From Ferruginibacter sp. (lineage in GTDB: Bacteria > Bacteroidota > Bacteroidia > Chitinophagales > Chitinophagaceae), in the NCBI GenBank assembly GCA_025357775.1, contig JANXOQ010000059.1, forward strand, positions 1 through 7,589: 7,589 bases of DNA, written 5' to 3'. The position numbers and the translations under genes were made by a program. Within the stretch, counting starts at the first letter, position 1. Every line of letters starts with the position of its first letter. This document shows positions 1 to 6,474 of this stretch, piece by piece. The notes beneath the pieces were generated by a model. The model searched no databases, was not told the DNA's origin, and saw only the letters and a list, made by a program, of their open reading frames with translations.

Positions 1-173
1 TAAAGTTTTTGTAAATATCCTTAAAATAAAGTGTTTTACGAAAAAATAATATATAAATAGACCTTATTAAAAGCAGTTTCCTTTATGTTGTTTGCTATTT
101 AATAAACTATTATAAAAAGCAAATACAAATAATTTAAAGTAATTTGGCATTATAAATAGTACAGCAAATAAAA
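1..173. other. AT-rich flank without a gene
   Basis: No open reading frame of plausible composition and no RNA gene is visible here. One imperfect hairpin can be drawn (TTTGCT at 91-96 with AGCAAA at 118-123, then a mismatch and four more A/T pairs), but no T-tract follows it on either strand. The sequence TAATTTGG at 140-147 is one base short of the Bacteroidota -7 element TAnnTTTG. It lies about 27 nt before the next start codon, so it could be a weak promoter for the phosphoribosyltransferase gene. Confidence 0.5.
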
Positions 174-674
174 ATGATTTTAACTAAAACCGCCGCTGAT
201 AAAAAACTTCGCCGAATGGCATTGGAAATAGCCGAACGCAATGCGGACAAACCTGCTATTATTATTATTGGAATAAAAGATAATGGACTCTTTATTGCCA
301 AAAAAATTGAAGCTTTTTTGAAGCCAATTTTTAATGGCACTGTTAAAACAGTTTCGCTTAGCATAAATAAAAAAAGCCCTGAACGAATACAACTTAGTGA
401 AGATGTAAACTTACAAAACCAAGCAGTATTATTGGTGGATGATGTAGCAAATAGCGGAAGAACAATGCTGTATGCACTAGCACCATTGCTTGAACGCTAC
501 CCTAGCCAAATAGAAACACTTGCTTTGGTAGAACGTACACATAAACTTTTTCCTGTGGCGTTAAATTATGTAGGGTTGTCTGTTTCTACAAAAGAAGAGG
601 AGAATATTGAAGTTATTGTGGAGGATGGGGAAGTAATAAGCACATCTTTAAATCCCCAAAAGGAGGGACTTTAA
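174..674 (+). CDS. PyrR-like type I phosphoribosyltransferase
   Basis: This 166-residue protein belongs to the type I phosphoribosyltransferase fold, which uses PRPP to ribophosphorylate a nucleobase or acts as a nucleotide-sensing regulator. The PRPP-binding loop is clear at residues 85-97: hydrophobic strand, then VDDVANSGRT, with the two acidic residues D89 and D90. The layout resembles PyrR: an N-terminal helix with R13/R14 and E21-R22-N23, then a strand IIIIGIKDNG at 29-38, the PRPP loop, and a C-terminal ER-T-H...P...YVG segment (120-134) followed by acidic strands around VEDGE. The PyrR stretch ITLYRDD is replaced by a different sequence near residue 60-70, so uracil phosphoribosyltransferase or pyr-regulatory activity should not be assumed. 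The start is preceded by an A-rich leader with no Shine-Dalgarno, usual in this phylum. It stands alone, 69 nt before the antitoxin gene. Family assignment is firm; substrate is unknown. Confidence 0.88.
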   Translation: MILTKTAADKKLRRMALEIAERNADKPAIIIIGIKDNGLFIAKKIEAFLKPIFNGTVKTVSLSINKKSPERIQLSEDVNLQNQAVLLVDDVANSGRTMLYALAPLLERYPSQIETLALVERTHKLFPVALNYVGLSVSTKEEENIEVIVEDGEVISTSLNPQKEGL

Positions 675-743
675 GGTTTTAATACTTTTAACTAATTTGA
701 TGTAAAGTTTAAAAATAAAAGTAAATTTATTTAAAATATAAAA

Positions 744-965
744 ATGAATGCGACAGCAATAAGAGAAAAATTATCATCTTACATACAAATAGCGGATGAT
801 AAAAAACTAAAAGCGGTGTATACTCTTTTAGAAGATGATATTATGGACGGTGAACGTATAAGTATAGCTCAATATAACAATGAAATAAATGAAGCCATAG
901 AAGAAATAAAAAAAAGAGAAGTGTATAGCCATGTTGAAGTAGTAGAAATGTCAAAAAAATGGTAA
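744..965 (+). CDS. Small antitoxin-like protein paired with a RelE/ParE toxin
   Basis: A 73-residue, highly charged, mostly helical protein. The N-terminal part (about 1-32: AIREKL...YIQIADDKKLKAVYTLLEDDI) and the C-terminal part (about 44-73: YNNEINEAIEEIKKRE...VEMSKKW) look like the small Bacteroidota antitoxins found directly upstream of RelE/ParE toxins. In such pairs the antitoxin binds and neutralises the toxin and usually represses the shared promoter. The supporting context is strong: its TGG-TAA end overlaps the ATG of the next frame by 7 nt (959-965), typical of translational coupling in a type II module. The leader is A-rich with no Shine-Dalgarno; TACTTTTA at 683-690 is a one-mismatch match to the -7 element. 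I see no canonical DNA-binding motif, so the autoregulation role is inferred. The reading frame is intact although its partner is broken. Confidence 0.75.
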   Translation: MNATAIREKLSSYIQIADDKKLKAVYTLLEDDIMDGERISIAQYNNEINEAIEEIKKREVYSHVEVVEMSKKW

Positions 966-1263
966 GAAAAGCAAGGAAGATTACTTGGACAAAGTCGGCT
1001 ACTAAACAATTTAAAGCAGCCATAAAATTTATTAGGAAAGATTCTGAGCAAAATGCAGATAAAGTAAAAGAAACTATTTTGAAAAAATAAATAGTTTGTC
1101 TGATGATATTTTGATTCATAGAATAGATCCCCTTAAAAAAAACAATGATGGTAATTTTCTCTACTTTGAAATTTTACGTCACAGAATAGTTTACTACAAA
1201 GATCCTACTGAAATTTTTATAATTCGAATTCGCTATACTAGTATGGAACCAAGGCGATATTAA
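959..1263 (+). pseudogene. RelE/ParE-family toxin, frameshifted in an A6 run
   Basis: Translation from ATG 959 gives 43 residues (MVRKARKITWTKSATKQFKAA...) and stops at TAA 1088-1090. The -1 frame then continues without a stop from about 1081 to TAA 1261-1263 (...EKINSLSDD...HRIDPLKKNNDGNF...). Joined, the two parts make about 101 residues with a full RelE/ParE outline: N-terminal W-T..A..QF..A..FI helix, central KI..L, then a strand FEILRHRIVYYKD and the family C-terminus IIRIRYTSMEPRRY. Toxins of this superfamily cleave mRNA at the ribosome (RelE type) or poison gyrase (ParE type); which one cannot be told here. One extra A in the run at 1082-1087 would restore the frame. No ATG serves the second part, so it is not a separate gene. 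Explanations are a real inactivating deletion, a sequencing error, or less likely slippage at G-AAA-AAA (1081-1087). Confidence 0.75.
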
Positions 1264-1300
1264 TTTAAGGTTCAATTATTATACTTTAATCCCATTATTA

Positions 1301-1342
1301 AATACTCATATCTCAATACTAACATCTCAATACTCGATACTA
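1301..1342 (+). repeat. Heptamer array in the leader of the S46 peptidase gene (6 units)
   Basis: Six 7-bp units run without a break: AATACTC, ATATCTC, AATACTA, ACATCTC, AATACTC, GATACTA. They share CT at positions 5-6 of the unit and end 4 nt before the ATG at 1347. Units of the AATACTN kind match the reverse complement of the array at 6062-6201. Units of the NNATCTN kind match the array at 6245-6321. The two kinds are interleaved in one phase here, which shows they belong to one repeat family. The array fills the place where a ribosome binding site would be. Confidence 0.85.
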
Positions 1343-1346
1343 AATT

Positions 1347-3506
1347 ATGAAACATTCTAAAATTTTATTTCTACTAATTTTCATTACAAATGCCTTTGTA
1401 GCCAAAGCAGATGAAGGTATGTGGTTGCCTCAATTATTGGGCAAGCTTAATGAAAGTCGAATGAAAAGCCTAGGTATGAAAATAAGTGCTGAAGATATTT
1501 ATAGCATTAATAAAGGTAGTTTGAAAGATGCGATTGTAAGTTTTGGAGGATTTTGTACAGGTGAAGTTATTTCTACAAAAGGATTGGTACTTACAAATCA
1601 TCATTGTGGTTTTGATGCTATACAAAATCATAGTACACTCCAAAATAATTATATTCGTGATGGCTTTTGGAGCAAAACAAATGCAGATGAAATACCAAAT
1701 AAAGGTTTGTTTGCAACTTTTATTGTGCGTATAGATGATGTGAGCAAAGAAGCATTGGCTGGTGTAACTGCCAATATGAGTGAGGCAGAAAGAATGGCTG
1801 CCATAGACAAAAATTTACAACAAATAAATAAAAACACTAAAAAAGAAGCTACACAAAAAAGTTTTACTCGAGGTTTTTTTGAGGGCAATCAATATTATCT
1901 TTTTGTAACAGAAACTTACAACGATGTACGACTAGTAGGTGCACCGCCTAGTGCTATTGGCAACTTTGGTAAAGACACTGATAACTGGGTATGGCCAAGG
2001 CATACAGGAGATTTTAGTATGTTTAGAATTTACGCAAGCAAGGATAATAAACCGGCAGATTATTCTGTAGATAATGTACCTTTTACACCAAAAAAATCAT
2101 TGAATATTTCTATAGATGGTATTGCAGAAAATGATTTTACAATGGTATTTGGTTTTCCTGGGCGTACTACGGAATACTTGTACAGTGCTGCTGTAGAGCA
2201 AATAAGAACTGTAAATGACCCTGCAAAAATTGCTATACGGGATAAGGCTTTAAATATTATTGATGGCTTTATGCGGAAAGATGAAGGTATAAAAATACAA
2301 TACGCAGCTAAATATGCTAGCATACAAAATGCTTATAAAAAATGGCAAGGTGAAGTACTTGGGCTTACTAGAACTGATGGTGTAGGCAGAAAAAAAACAC
2401 AGGAAATTGAATTTCAAAAACGAGTAGATGCCAACCCTAGCTTAAAAGAAAAGTATGGTACTTTATTGCAAACATTAGAAGCTGGGTATGCGGATATAAA
2501 ATCTTTAGTCCTAGCAAGAGATTATTACCAAGAAATTGTTTCTAAAATTGAAATATTTACAATAGTTGCACAGTTAAATAGTTTGGCAAATGCTTTTGAA
2601 AAAAATGGGCAAAAAGGATTTGATGAAGCCAAGCTAAAAGTAAAAGCAATGTTGGAAGATTTTATGAAAGAATTTAATCCAAAAGTTGATAGAAAATTAT
2701 TTGAAGGTTTAATGGAAATGTATGTGAAAAATCAACCTGCAAATGTAGTTTCTCCAATGGTGAAAACTTTGTATGATAATGGTATTGCCGCTGCTGCTGA
2801 TAAAATTTATGGAGAAAATACATTTACTGATTTATCTAAATTAAATGTACTGATAGATGGCAAGCCTGAAGATTTAGTTGCATTTATGAAAACGAGTAAT
2901 ACTTTGGCTTTGCAAAAAGATTTGTTAGCTACTTATCAAACAGCGGTACAAAAAGATTTAACGGCAGTGCAGAATCGTATAACCCTTGCACAGCGTACTT
3001 ATATGCAAGCGCAGATGGATGTGTTTAAAGAAAAAACATTTTTCCCAGATGCAAACAGTACACTAAGAGTAACGTTTGGAAAAGTACAAGGCTACAAGCC
3101 TAGAGATGGCGTTTATTTTGATTTTAAAACAGACCTAGATGGTGTAATGGAAAAATACAAACCCGGAGATTATGAATTTGATGTGCCGGAAAAATTGCGT
3201 ACACTTTATAAAAATAAAGATTATGGGCAGTATAGCGTAGCAGGAAAAATGCCTGTTTGTTTTATAGCTACAAATCATACAACTGGTGGCAATAGCGGTA
3301 GCCCTGCCTTAGATGCTTATGGCAATTTAATTGGTTTAAACTTTGACCGTGTGTGGGAAGGAACGATGAGCGATATAAACTACGACCCTACTATTTGTAG
3401 AAATATAATGGTGGATATTCGTTATGTACTTTTTATTGTAGACAAATTTGCTGGGGCAGATTGGTTAGTAAAAGAAATGAAACTGGTGCATCCAAAAAAG
3501 AAGTAA
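1347..3506 (+). CDS. S46-family dipeptidyl peptidase, DPP11-type (Asp/Glu-specific)
   Basis: A 719-residue exported serine peptidase, full length for family S46 (DPP7/DPP11). These periplasmic enzymes remove dipeptides from peptide N-termini and feed amino-acid use in Bacteroidota. Residues 1-21 are a signal peptide (K2, K5, hydrophobic 6-14, Ala-Lys-Ala cleavage site before D22). The chymotrypsin-like catalytic triad is visible: H86 in TNHHCGFDA, D222 in RHTGDFSMF and S650 in TGGNSGSPALD. The long helical domain typical of S46 lies between about 270 and 560. The residue 18 positions after the catalytic serine is R668 (LNFDR). In Porphyromonas gingivalis DPP11 the equivalent arginine (R673, with S655) gives specificity for Asp/Glu at P1, while DPP7 has glycine there; so DPP11 activity is predicted. 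The C-terminal VDIRYVLFIVDKFAGADWLVKEM segment is characteristic. The start is set by the signal peptide; no Shine-Dalgarno is present, only heptamer repeats. Confidence 0.95.
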   Translation: MKHSKILFLLIFITNAFVAKADEGMWLPQLLGKLNESRMKSLGMKISAEDIYSINKGSLKDAIVSFGGFCTGEVISTKGLVLTNHHCGFDAIQNHSTLQNNYIRDGFWSKTNADEIPNKGLFATFIVRIDDVSKEALAGVTANMSEAERMAAIDKNLQQINKNTKKEATQKSFTRGFFEGNQYYLFVTETYNDVRLVGAPPSAIGNFGKDTDNWVWPRHTGDFSMFRIYASKDNKPADYSVDNVPFTPKKSLNISIDGIAENDFTMVFGFPGRTTEYLYSAAVEQIRTVNDPAKIAIRDKALNIIDGFMRKDEGIKIQYAAKYASIQNAYKKWQGEVLGLTRTDGVGRKKTQEIEFQKRVDANPSLKEKYGTLLQTLEAGYADIKSLVLARDYYQEIVSKIEIFTIVAQLNSLANAFEKNGQKGFDEAKLKVKAMLEDFMKEFNPKVDRKLFEGLMEMYVKNQPANVVSPMVKTLYDNGIAAAADKIYGENTFTDLSKLNVLIDGKPEDLVAFMKTSNTLALQKDLLATYQTAVQKDLTAVQNRITLAQRTYMQAQMDVFKEKTFFPDANSTLRVTFGKVQGYKPRDGVYFDFKTDLDGVMEKYKPGDYEFDVPEKLRTLYKNKDYGQYSVAGKMPVCFIATNHTTGGNSGSPALDAYGNLIGLNFDRVWEGTMSDINYDPTICRNIMVDIRYVLFIVDKFAGADWLVKEMKLVHPKKK

Positions 3507-3519
3507 TAAAGTATTAAGC

Positions 3520-3557
3520 AAAAAATGCCTTTAACAATTATGTTATAGGCATTTTTT
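3520..3557. terminator. Bidirectional intrinsic terminator between convergent genes
   Basis: AAAAAATGCCT (3520-3530) pairs perfectly with AGGCATTTTTT (3547-3557). After one T-T mismatch the stem continues with TAACA (3532-3536) against TGTTA (3541-3545), closing a four-base loop ATTA. The A-tract on one side and T-tract on the other make it usable on both strands. It lies 13 nt after the peptidase stop codon and 10 nt after the last minus-strand gene, so it should stop transcription of both. Confidence 0.88.
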
Positions 3558-3567
3558 ACCAATAATT

Positions 3568-4014
3568 CTATCTAAAGCCATTACCTATGCTAACTGAAAT
3601 AATCCCAATAATTAAAGTAATCATAAATATTACTAATAAAATAATTACTATTATTCCTATTATTTTAAAATAAGTTTTAAGATTTCTGATACCAACATTA
3701 AAATAGCTTTGTTCAGAACCATCAATACCAAATTTTATAAACTTTGCTGCATTAAAAAGGGTAATATTTAATAAAAGTGTAATACCAATTATAACAAATT
3801 GCCCAATATTATCTACTACACTTGGGGAACTACTATACCCACTACTATGCTTAACAAATTGTAAAACTAGCTGCAATACTGAAAGACCAAGGCCTACAAA
3901 ACTTACTATAGCAGCAATATTTATCCATTGTGCCAATGTAGCTAAATGCCCTTTAGATGTTTCAGAAATAATAGAAGTTTCTTCTAACAAATCATTTTTT
4001 TGTAAAAAGTCCAT
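3568..4014 (-). CDS. Three-helix membrane protein, DUF5362-like (second copy)
   Basis: A 148-residue protein of unknown function with three predicted membrane segments at about 31-53, 69-93 and 115-142, and a polar N-terminus of 29 residues. It appears paralogous to the gene just upstream. Both have a tryptophan at residue 30 opening the first helix (LAQW / TAKW), a second helix followed by an F..K.K.GI segment, and an LK..F motif leading into the third helix. This pattern resembles the Bacteroidota DUF5362 family, recognised from sequence style and not from a search. It starts 9 nt after the upstream stop codon, so the two are almost certainly co-transcribed. The tail IISVSIGNGFR leaves almost nothing outside the membrane at the C-terminus. 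No catalytic or binding motif is visible. A role as a pair or hetero-oligomer is only an inference from the tandem arrangement. Confidence 0.8.
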   Translation of the reverse strand: MDFLQKNDLLEETSIISETSKGHLATLAQWINIAAIVSFVGLGLSVLQLVLQFVKHSSGYSSSPSVVDNIGQFVIIGITLLLNITLFNAAKFIKFGIDGSEQSYFNVGIRNLKTYFKIIGIIVIILLVIFMITLIIGIISVSIGNGFR

Positions 4015-4023
4015 TATGAAATT

Positions 4024-4476
4024 TTAAAATTTTATCAAATTAATTATTGTACCAAGCAATGTAACTATGCCAAAAATAGTAGTAATTATAAAAAATATTT
4101 TTAACGAGCTAAACGCTTCATTTACATTTTGTTCATTTTCAACAACAATACCTGATTTTATTTTCGTAGAAAAACGAAACATAAAATAATATGTAAGCGT
4201 AACAAAAATTATAATTACTGCTATAATTGCTGCAACTACCCCGCCTCCAATACTAGTTATCATAATAAGCTTTTCATCTAGTTGTCTTATATTTCTTAAT
4301 GAATTAAAAAGAGCAGATGCTCCAAATATGCTAAATAAAAGCATCACAGCAAAAAAACAAAAAACCACAACCGAAATAAATTTTGTCCATTTTGCAGTCT
4401 CCATCAATTCTTGTTTTACTTCGTCATCCAACTGTAAGCCAAAGCTTGAGAGGCTATCTTGTTTGTAATTATCCAT
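4024..4476 (-). CDS. Three-helix membrane protein, DUF5362-like (first copy)
   Basis: A 150-residue membrane protein of unknown function. The polar N-terminus (1-29) ends in KQELMETAKW, followed by membrane segments at about 33-55, 74-98 and 126-146. Between helices 2 and 3 lies YYFMFRFSTKIKSGI...NEAFSSLKIFF, the stretch most typical of DUF5362-like proteins: a short amphipathic region with a run of basic residues, then an acidic patch. It lies 102 nt downstream of proS on the same strand and 9 nt upstream of its paralogue. The gap to proS has only a 4-bp palindrome (CTAC-CT-GTAG) and no convincing terminator, so read-through from proS is possible. AATATTTG occurs shortly upstream of its start on the minus strand, one base off the -7 consensus, which would allow its own promoter. 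The function cannot be told from sequence. Confidence 0.82.
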   Translation of the reverse strand: MDNYKQDSLSSFGLQLDDEVKQELMETAKWTKFISVVVFCFFAVMLLFSIFGASALFNSLRNIRQLDEKLIMITSIGGGVVAAIIAVIIIFVTLTYYFMFRFSTKIKSGIVVENEQNVNEAFSSLKIFFIITTIFGIVTLLGTIINLIKF

Positions 4477-4578
4477 AAAAAATTAAAGTTTATTTGTACA
4501 AATATTAAAATAAAAGTTCATTAAAAAACATTTTAAAGTATATAAAGCAAAAGCCTACCTGTAGTTGATTAAAAGGAT

Positions 4579-6057
4579 TTAGTACGCCCTTGCAAACAAA
4601 ACCCTCTCCCTACTCTGCTTTCCGCTTAGTATACACACCCCAGCTTCTTGCTTATTATTTACAGGTATACAACGAATAGTAGCTTTTGTAAGTTCTTTTA
4701 TCTTTTCTTCTGTATCACCAGTACCATCCCAATGTGCAGCTACAAAGCCTCCTTTACCGTCTAATAATTCTATAAACTCTTCCCAAGTATTGGCTTCTGT
4801 TATATGTTCATTTCTATAAGCCAATGCACGGTCAAAAATATTTTGTTGTATTTCGTCTAATAAATTTTTTAAATAATCAACAATGCCATCTAATGAAATT
4901 GTTTGTTTTTCTTTCGTATCTCTCCTTGCTACTTCCACCACATTATTTTCTAAGTCTCGCATGCCAAGGGCTACACGTATTGGCACACCTTTCAATTCGT
5001 ATTCTGCAAATTTCCATCCAGGTCTTGCATTATCGCTGTCATCATATTTTACTCTTACACCCAGCTTTTTCAACGAAGCCATCATTGAATTTGCTTTTTC
5101 ATCAATCACAGGTTTGCTATCATCACCTTTGTATATTGGTACAATTACAATTTGTAATGGCGCAATTTTTGGTGGCATTACCAACCCTTGATCATCGCTA
5201 TGTGCCATTATAAGTGCACCAATTAATCTTGTACTTACACCCCAGCTCGTAGCCCATACATGCTCCAATTTATTATTTTTATCACTAAATTTTACATCAA
5301 AAGCCTTGGCAAAATTTTGCCCAAGAAAATGGGACGTACCAGCCTGTAATGCTTTACCATCCTGCATTAACGCCTCTATGCAATATGTATCTTCCGCACC
5401 AGCAAAACGTTCGTTTGCACTTTTTACACCTATTACTACTGGCACTGCCATGTATTCTTCCACAAAGTTTGCATATACATTTACCATCTTCACCGTTTCC
5501 TCAATAGCCTCCTCTTTTGTAGCATGCGCCGTATGCCCCTCTTGCCACAAAAACTCCGCTGTGCGAAGAAACAAACGAGTCCTCATTTCCCAGCGTACCA
5601 CATTTGCCCATTGGTTTATTAGTATTGGCAAATCTCTATAAGATTGTATCCACCCTTTGTACGTGTTCCAAATAATAGCTTCGCTTGTAGGGCGCACTAC
5701 CAGCTCCTCTTCAAGCTTTGCATCGGGGTCTACTATCAATTTTCCTTTATTATTAGGGTCTGCCTTCAATCTATAATGTGTTACAATTGCACACTCTTTT
5801 GCAAAACCCTCTGCATTGGCTTCTTCAGCTTCAAACAAACTCTTTGGCACAAATAATGGGAAGTATGCATTTACATGCCCTGTTTCTTTAAACATTTTAT
5901 CTAATTGGTCACGCATGTTTTCCCAAAGCGCATACCCGTATGGCTTTATCACCATGCATCCACGCACTGCTGAGTGGTCTGCAAGTTGGCTTTTTACCAC
6001 CAGTTCATTGTACCATTCCGAATAATTGTCAGCCCTTTTTGTAAGTTCTTTGCTCAT
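4579..6057 (-). CDS. proS: Prolyl-tRNA synthetase, archaeal/eukaryal type
   Basis: A 492-residue cytoplasmic class II aminoacyl-tRNA synthetase that charges tRNA-Pro with proline. Motif 1 is at about 31-56 ([20 protein letters not shown]). The proline/ATP pocket includes RPTSE (122-126), motif 2 with R165 ([19 protein letters not shown], 162-180) and [13 protein letters not shown] (241-253). Motif 3 is [19 protein letters not shown] (273-291) with R277. The anticodon-binding domain follows from about 300 to 405, and a C-terminal domain ends in Ala-Tyr at 492, as in the archaeal/eukaryal form. Only about 110 residues separate motifs 2 and 3, so the bacterial-type editing insertion is absent; mischarged Ala-tRNA-Pro must be cleared in trans. 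In the Thermus enzyme the C-terminal domain holds a four-cysteine zinc site; here only C475 seems to remain (W443 and S478 occupy two of the others). The start is preceded within 4 nt by the heptamer array. Confidence 0.98.
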   Translation of the reverse strand: MSKELTKRADNYSEWYNELVVKSQLADHSAVRGCMVIKPYGYALWENMRDQLDKMFKETGHVNAYFPLFVPKSLFEAEEANAEGFAKECAIVTHYRLKADPNNKGKLIVDPDAKLEEELVVRPTSEAIIWNTYKGWIQSYRDLPILINQWANVVRWEMRTRLFLRTAEFLWQEGHTAHATKEEAIEETVKMVNVYANFVEEYMAVPVVIGVKSANERFAGAEDTYCIEALMQDGKALQAGTSHFLGQNFAKAFDVKFSDKNNKLEHVWATSWGVSTRLIGALIMAHSDDQGLVMPPKIAPLQIVIVPIYKGDDSKPVIDEKANSMMASLKKLGVRVKYDDSDNARPGWKFAEYELKGVPIRVALGMRDLENNVVEVARRDTKEKQTISLDGIVDYLKNLLDEIQQNIFDRALAYRNEHITEANTWEEFIELLDGKGGFVAAHWDGTGDTEEKIKELTKATIRCIPVNNKQEAGVCILSGKQSRERVLFARAY

Positions 6058-6061
6058 TGTA

Positions 6062-6201
6062 GTATTGGGTATTAAGTATTGATTATTTAGTATTGAGTAT
6101 TAAGTATTGGGTATTAAGTATTGAGTATTAAGTATTGGGTATTTAGTATTGAGTATTGAGTATTAAGTATTGGGTATTGAGTATTTAGTATTGAGTATTA
6201 A
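6062..6201 (-). repeat. Array of twenty 7-bp units upstream of proS
   Basis: On the + strand the block reads as twenty uninterrupted heptamers GTATTNN. The last two bases vary: GA (7 units), AA (6), GG (4) and TA (2), plus one diverged unit TTATTTA at 6083-6089. There are no insertions, so the phase is kept over 140 bp. Read toward proS on the minus strand the units are AATACTC, AATACTT, AATACCC and AATACTA. The array ends 4 nt before the proS ATG and thus makes up its leader. The same unit type precedes the peptidase gene in the same gene-relative orientation. Confidence 0.95.
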
Positions 6202-6244
6202 AACCTAAAAATGTTAAATACTAGAAATTTATTTTTCTTAACTA

Positions 6245-6321
6245 TTGTCTTGTATCTAATATCTTGTATCTAATATCTCACATCTAATATCTTGTATCTT
6301 GTATCTAATATCTCATATCTA
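6245..6321 (+). repeat. Second heptamer array (NNATCTN, about 11 units)
   Basis: After a 43-bp spacer, ten clean 7-bp units run from 6252 to 6321: GTATCTA, ATATCTT, GTATCTA, ATATCTC, ACATCTA, ATATCTT, GTATCTT, GTATCTA, ATATCTC, ATATCTA. They are preceded by a weaker unit TTGTCTT at 6245-6251. ATATCTC and the close variant ACATCTC also occur inside the peptidase-leader array. Relative to that array this block is in + orientation, while 6062-6201 is inverted. No coding sequence is associated on this side. Confidence 0.9.
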
Positions 6322-6330
6322 TATTTTTTT

Positions 6331-6430
6331 TAGCCAAGCAAAGCAACAGCAATATTGAGCTGCGGTGGCGTCGCACATTGCATCTTTAGCTATCTATTTA
6401 GCTTTTATTGTGCATAGCATGCAGCGAAGA
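6331..6430. other. GC-richer patch with nested palindromic arms
   Basis: This roughly 100-bp patch stands out in base composition from its AT-rich surroundings. GCTGC (6359-6363) faces GCAGC (6421-6425), and inside these GCACA (6373-6377) faces TGTGC (6409-6413), with a direct repeat TTTAGCT in the centre. The minus strand from 6383 to 6330 reads as a 17-codon frame MQCATPPQLNIAVALLG plus TAA, too short to call a gene without support. A dispersed intergenic repeat or a structured RNA or DNA element would both fit. It lies directly beside the heptamer array. Confidence 0.4.
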
Positions 6431-6435
6431 TAACA

Positions 6436-6469
6436 CTTGATGGGAAAATCAAATAAGTAAAAATATTTG
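6436..6469 (+). promoter_or_regulatory. Possible promoter for the hairpin RNA candidate
   Basis: CTTG at 6436-6439 and AATATTTG at 6462-6469 resemble the Bacteroidota -33 (TTTG) and -7 (TAnnTTTG) elements, each with one mismatch, at a spacing of 22 nt (usual about 19-21). Transcription would start near 6475, about 13 nt before the long hairpin. In DNA this AT-rich such matches arise by chance, so support is weak. Confidence 0.3.
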
Positions 6470-6474
6470 AAGTT

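Noticed and set aside
91..123. Terminator hairpin before the phosphoribosyltransferase gene
   Set aside because: The TTTGCT/AGCAAA arms are real but AT-rich, imperfect inside, and not followed by a T-tract on either strand.
1096..1263. Second half of the toxin as an independent gene
   Set aside because: There is no ATG start in frame before the last few residues, and it aligns naturally as the continuation of the first half.
1649..2323. Minus-strand open frames inside the S46 peptidase gene
   Set aside because: They are shadows of a strongly supported full-length peptidase frame and have no protein-like motif of their own.
4824..6025. Plus-strand open frames opposite proS
   Set aside because: They lie antisense to a complete, conserved proS and have the composition expected of a shadow frame.
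6062..6321. CRISPR array
   Set aside because: The units are contiguous 7-mers without spacers, and no cas gene is present.
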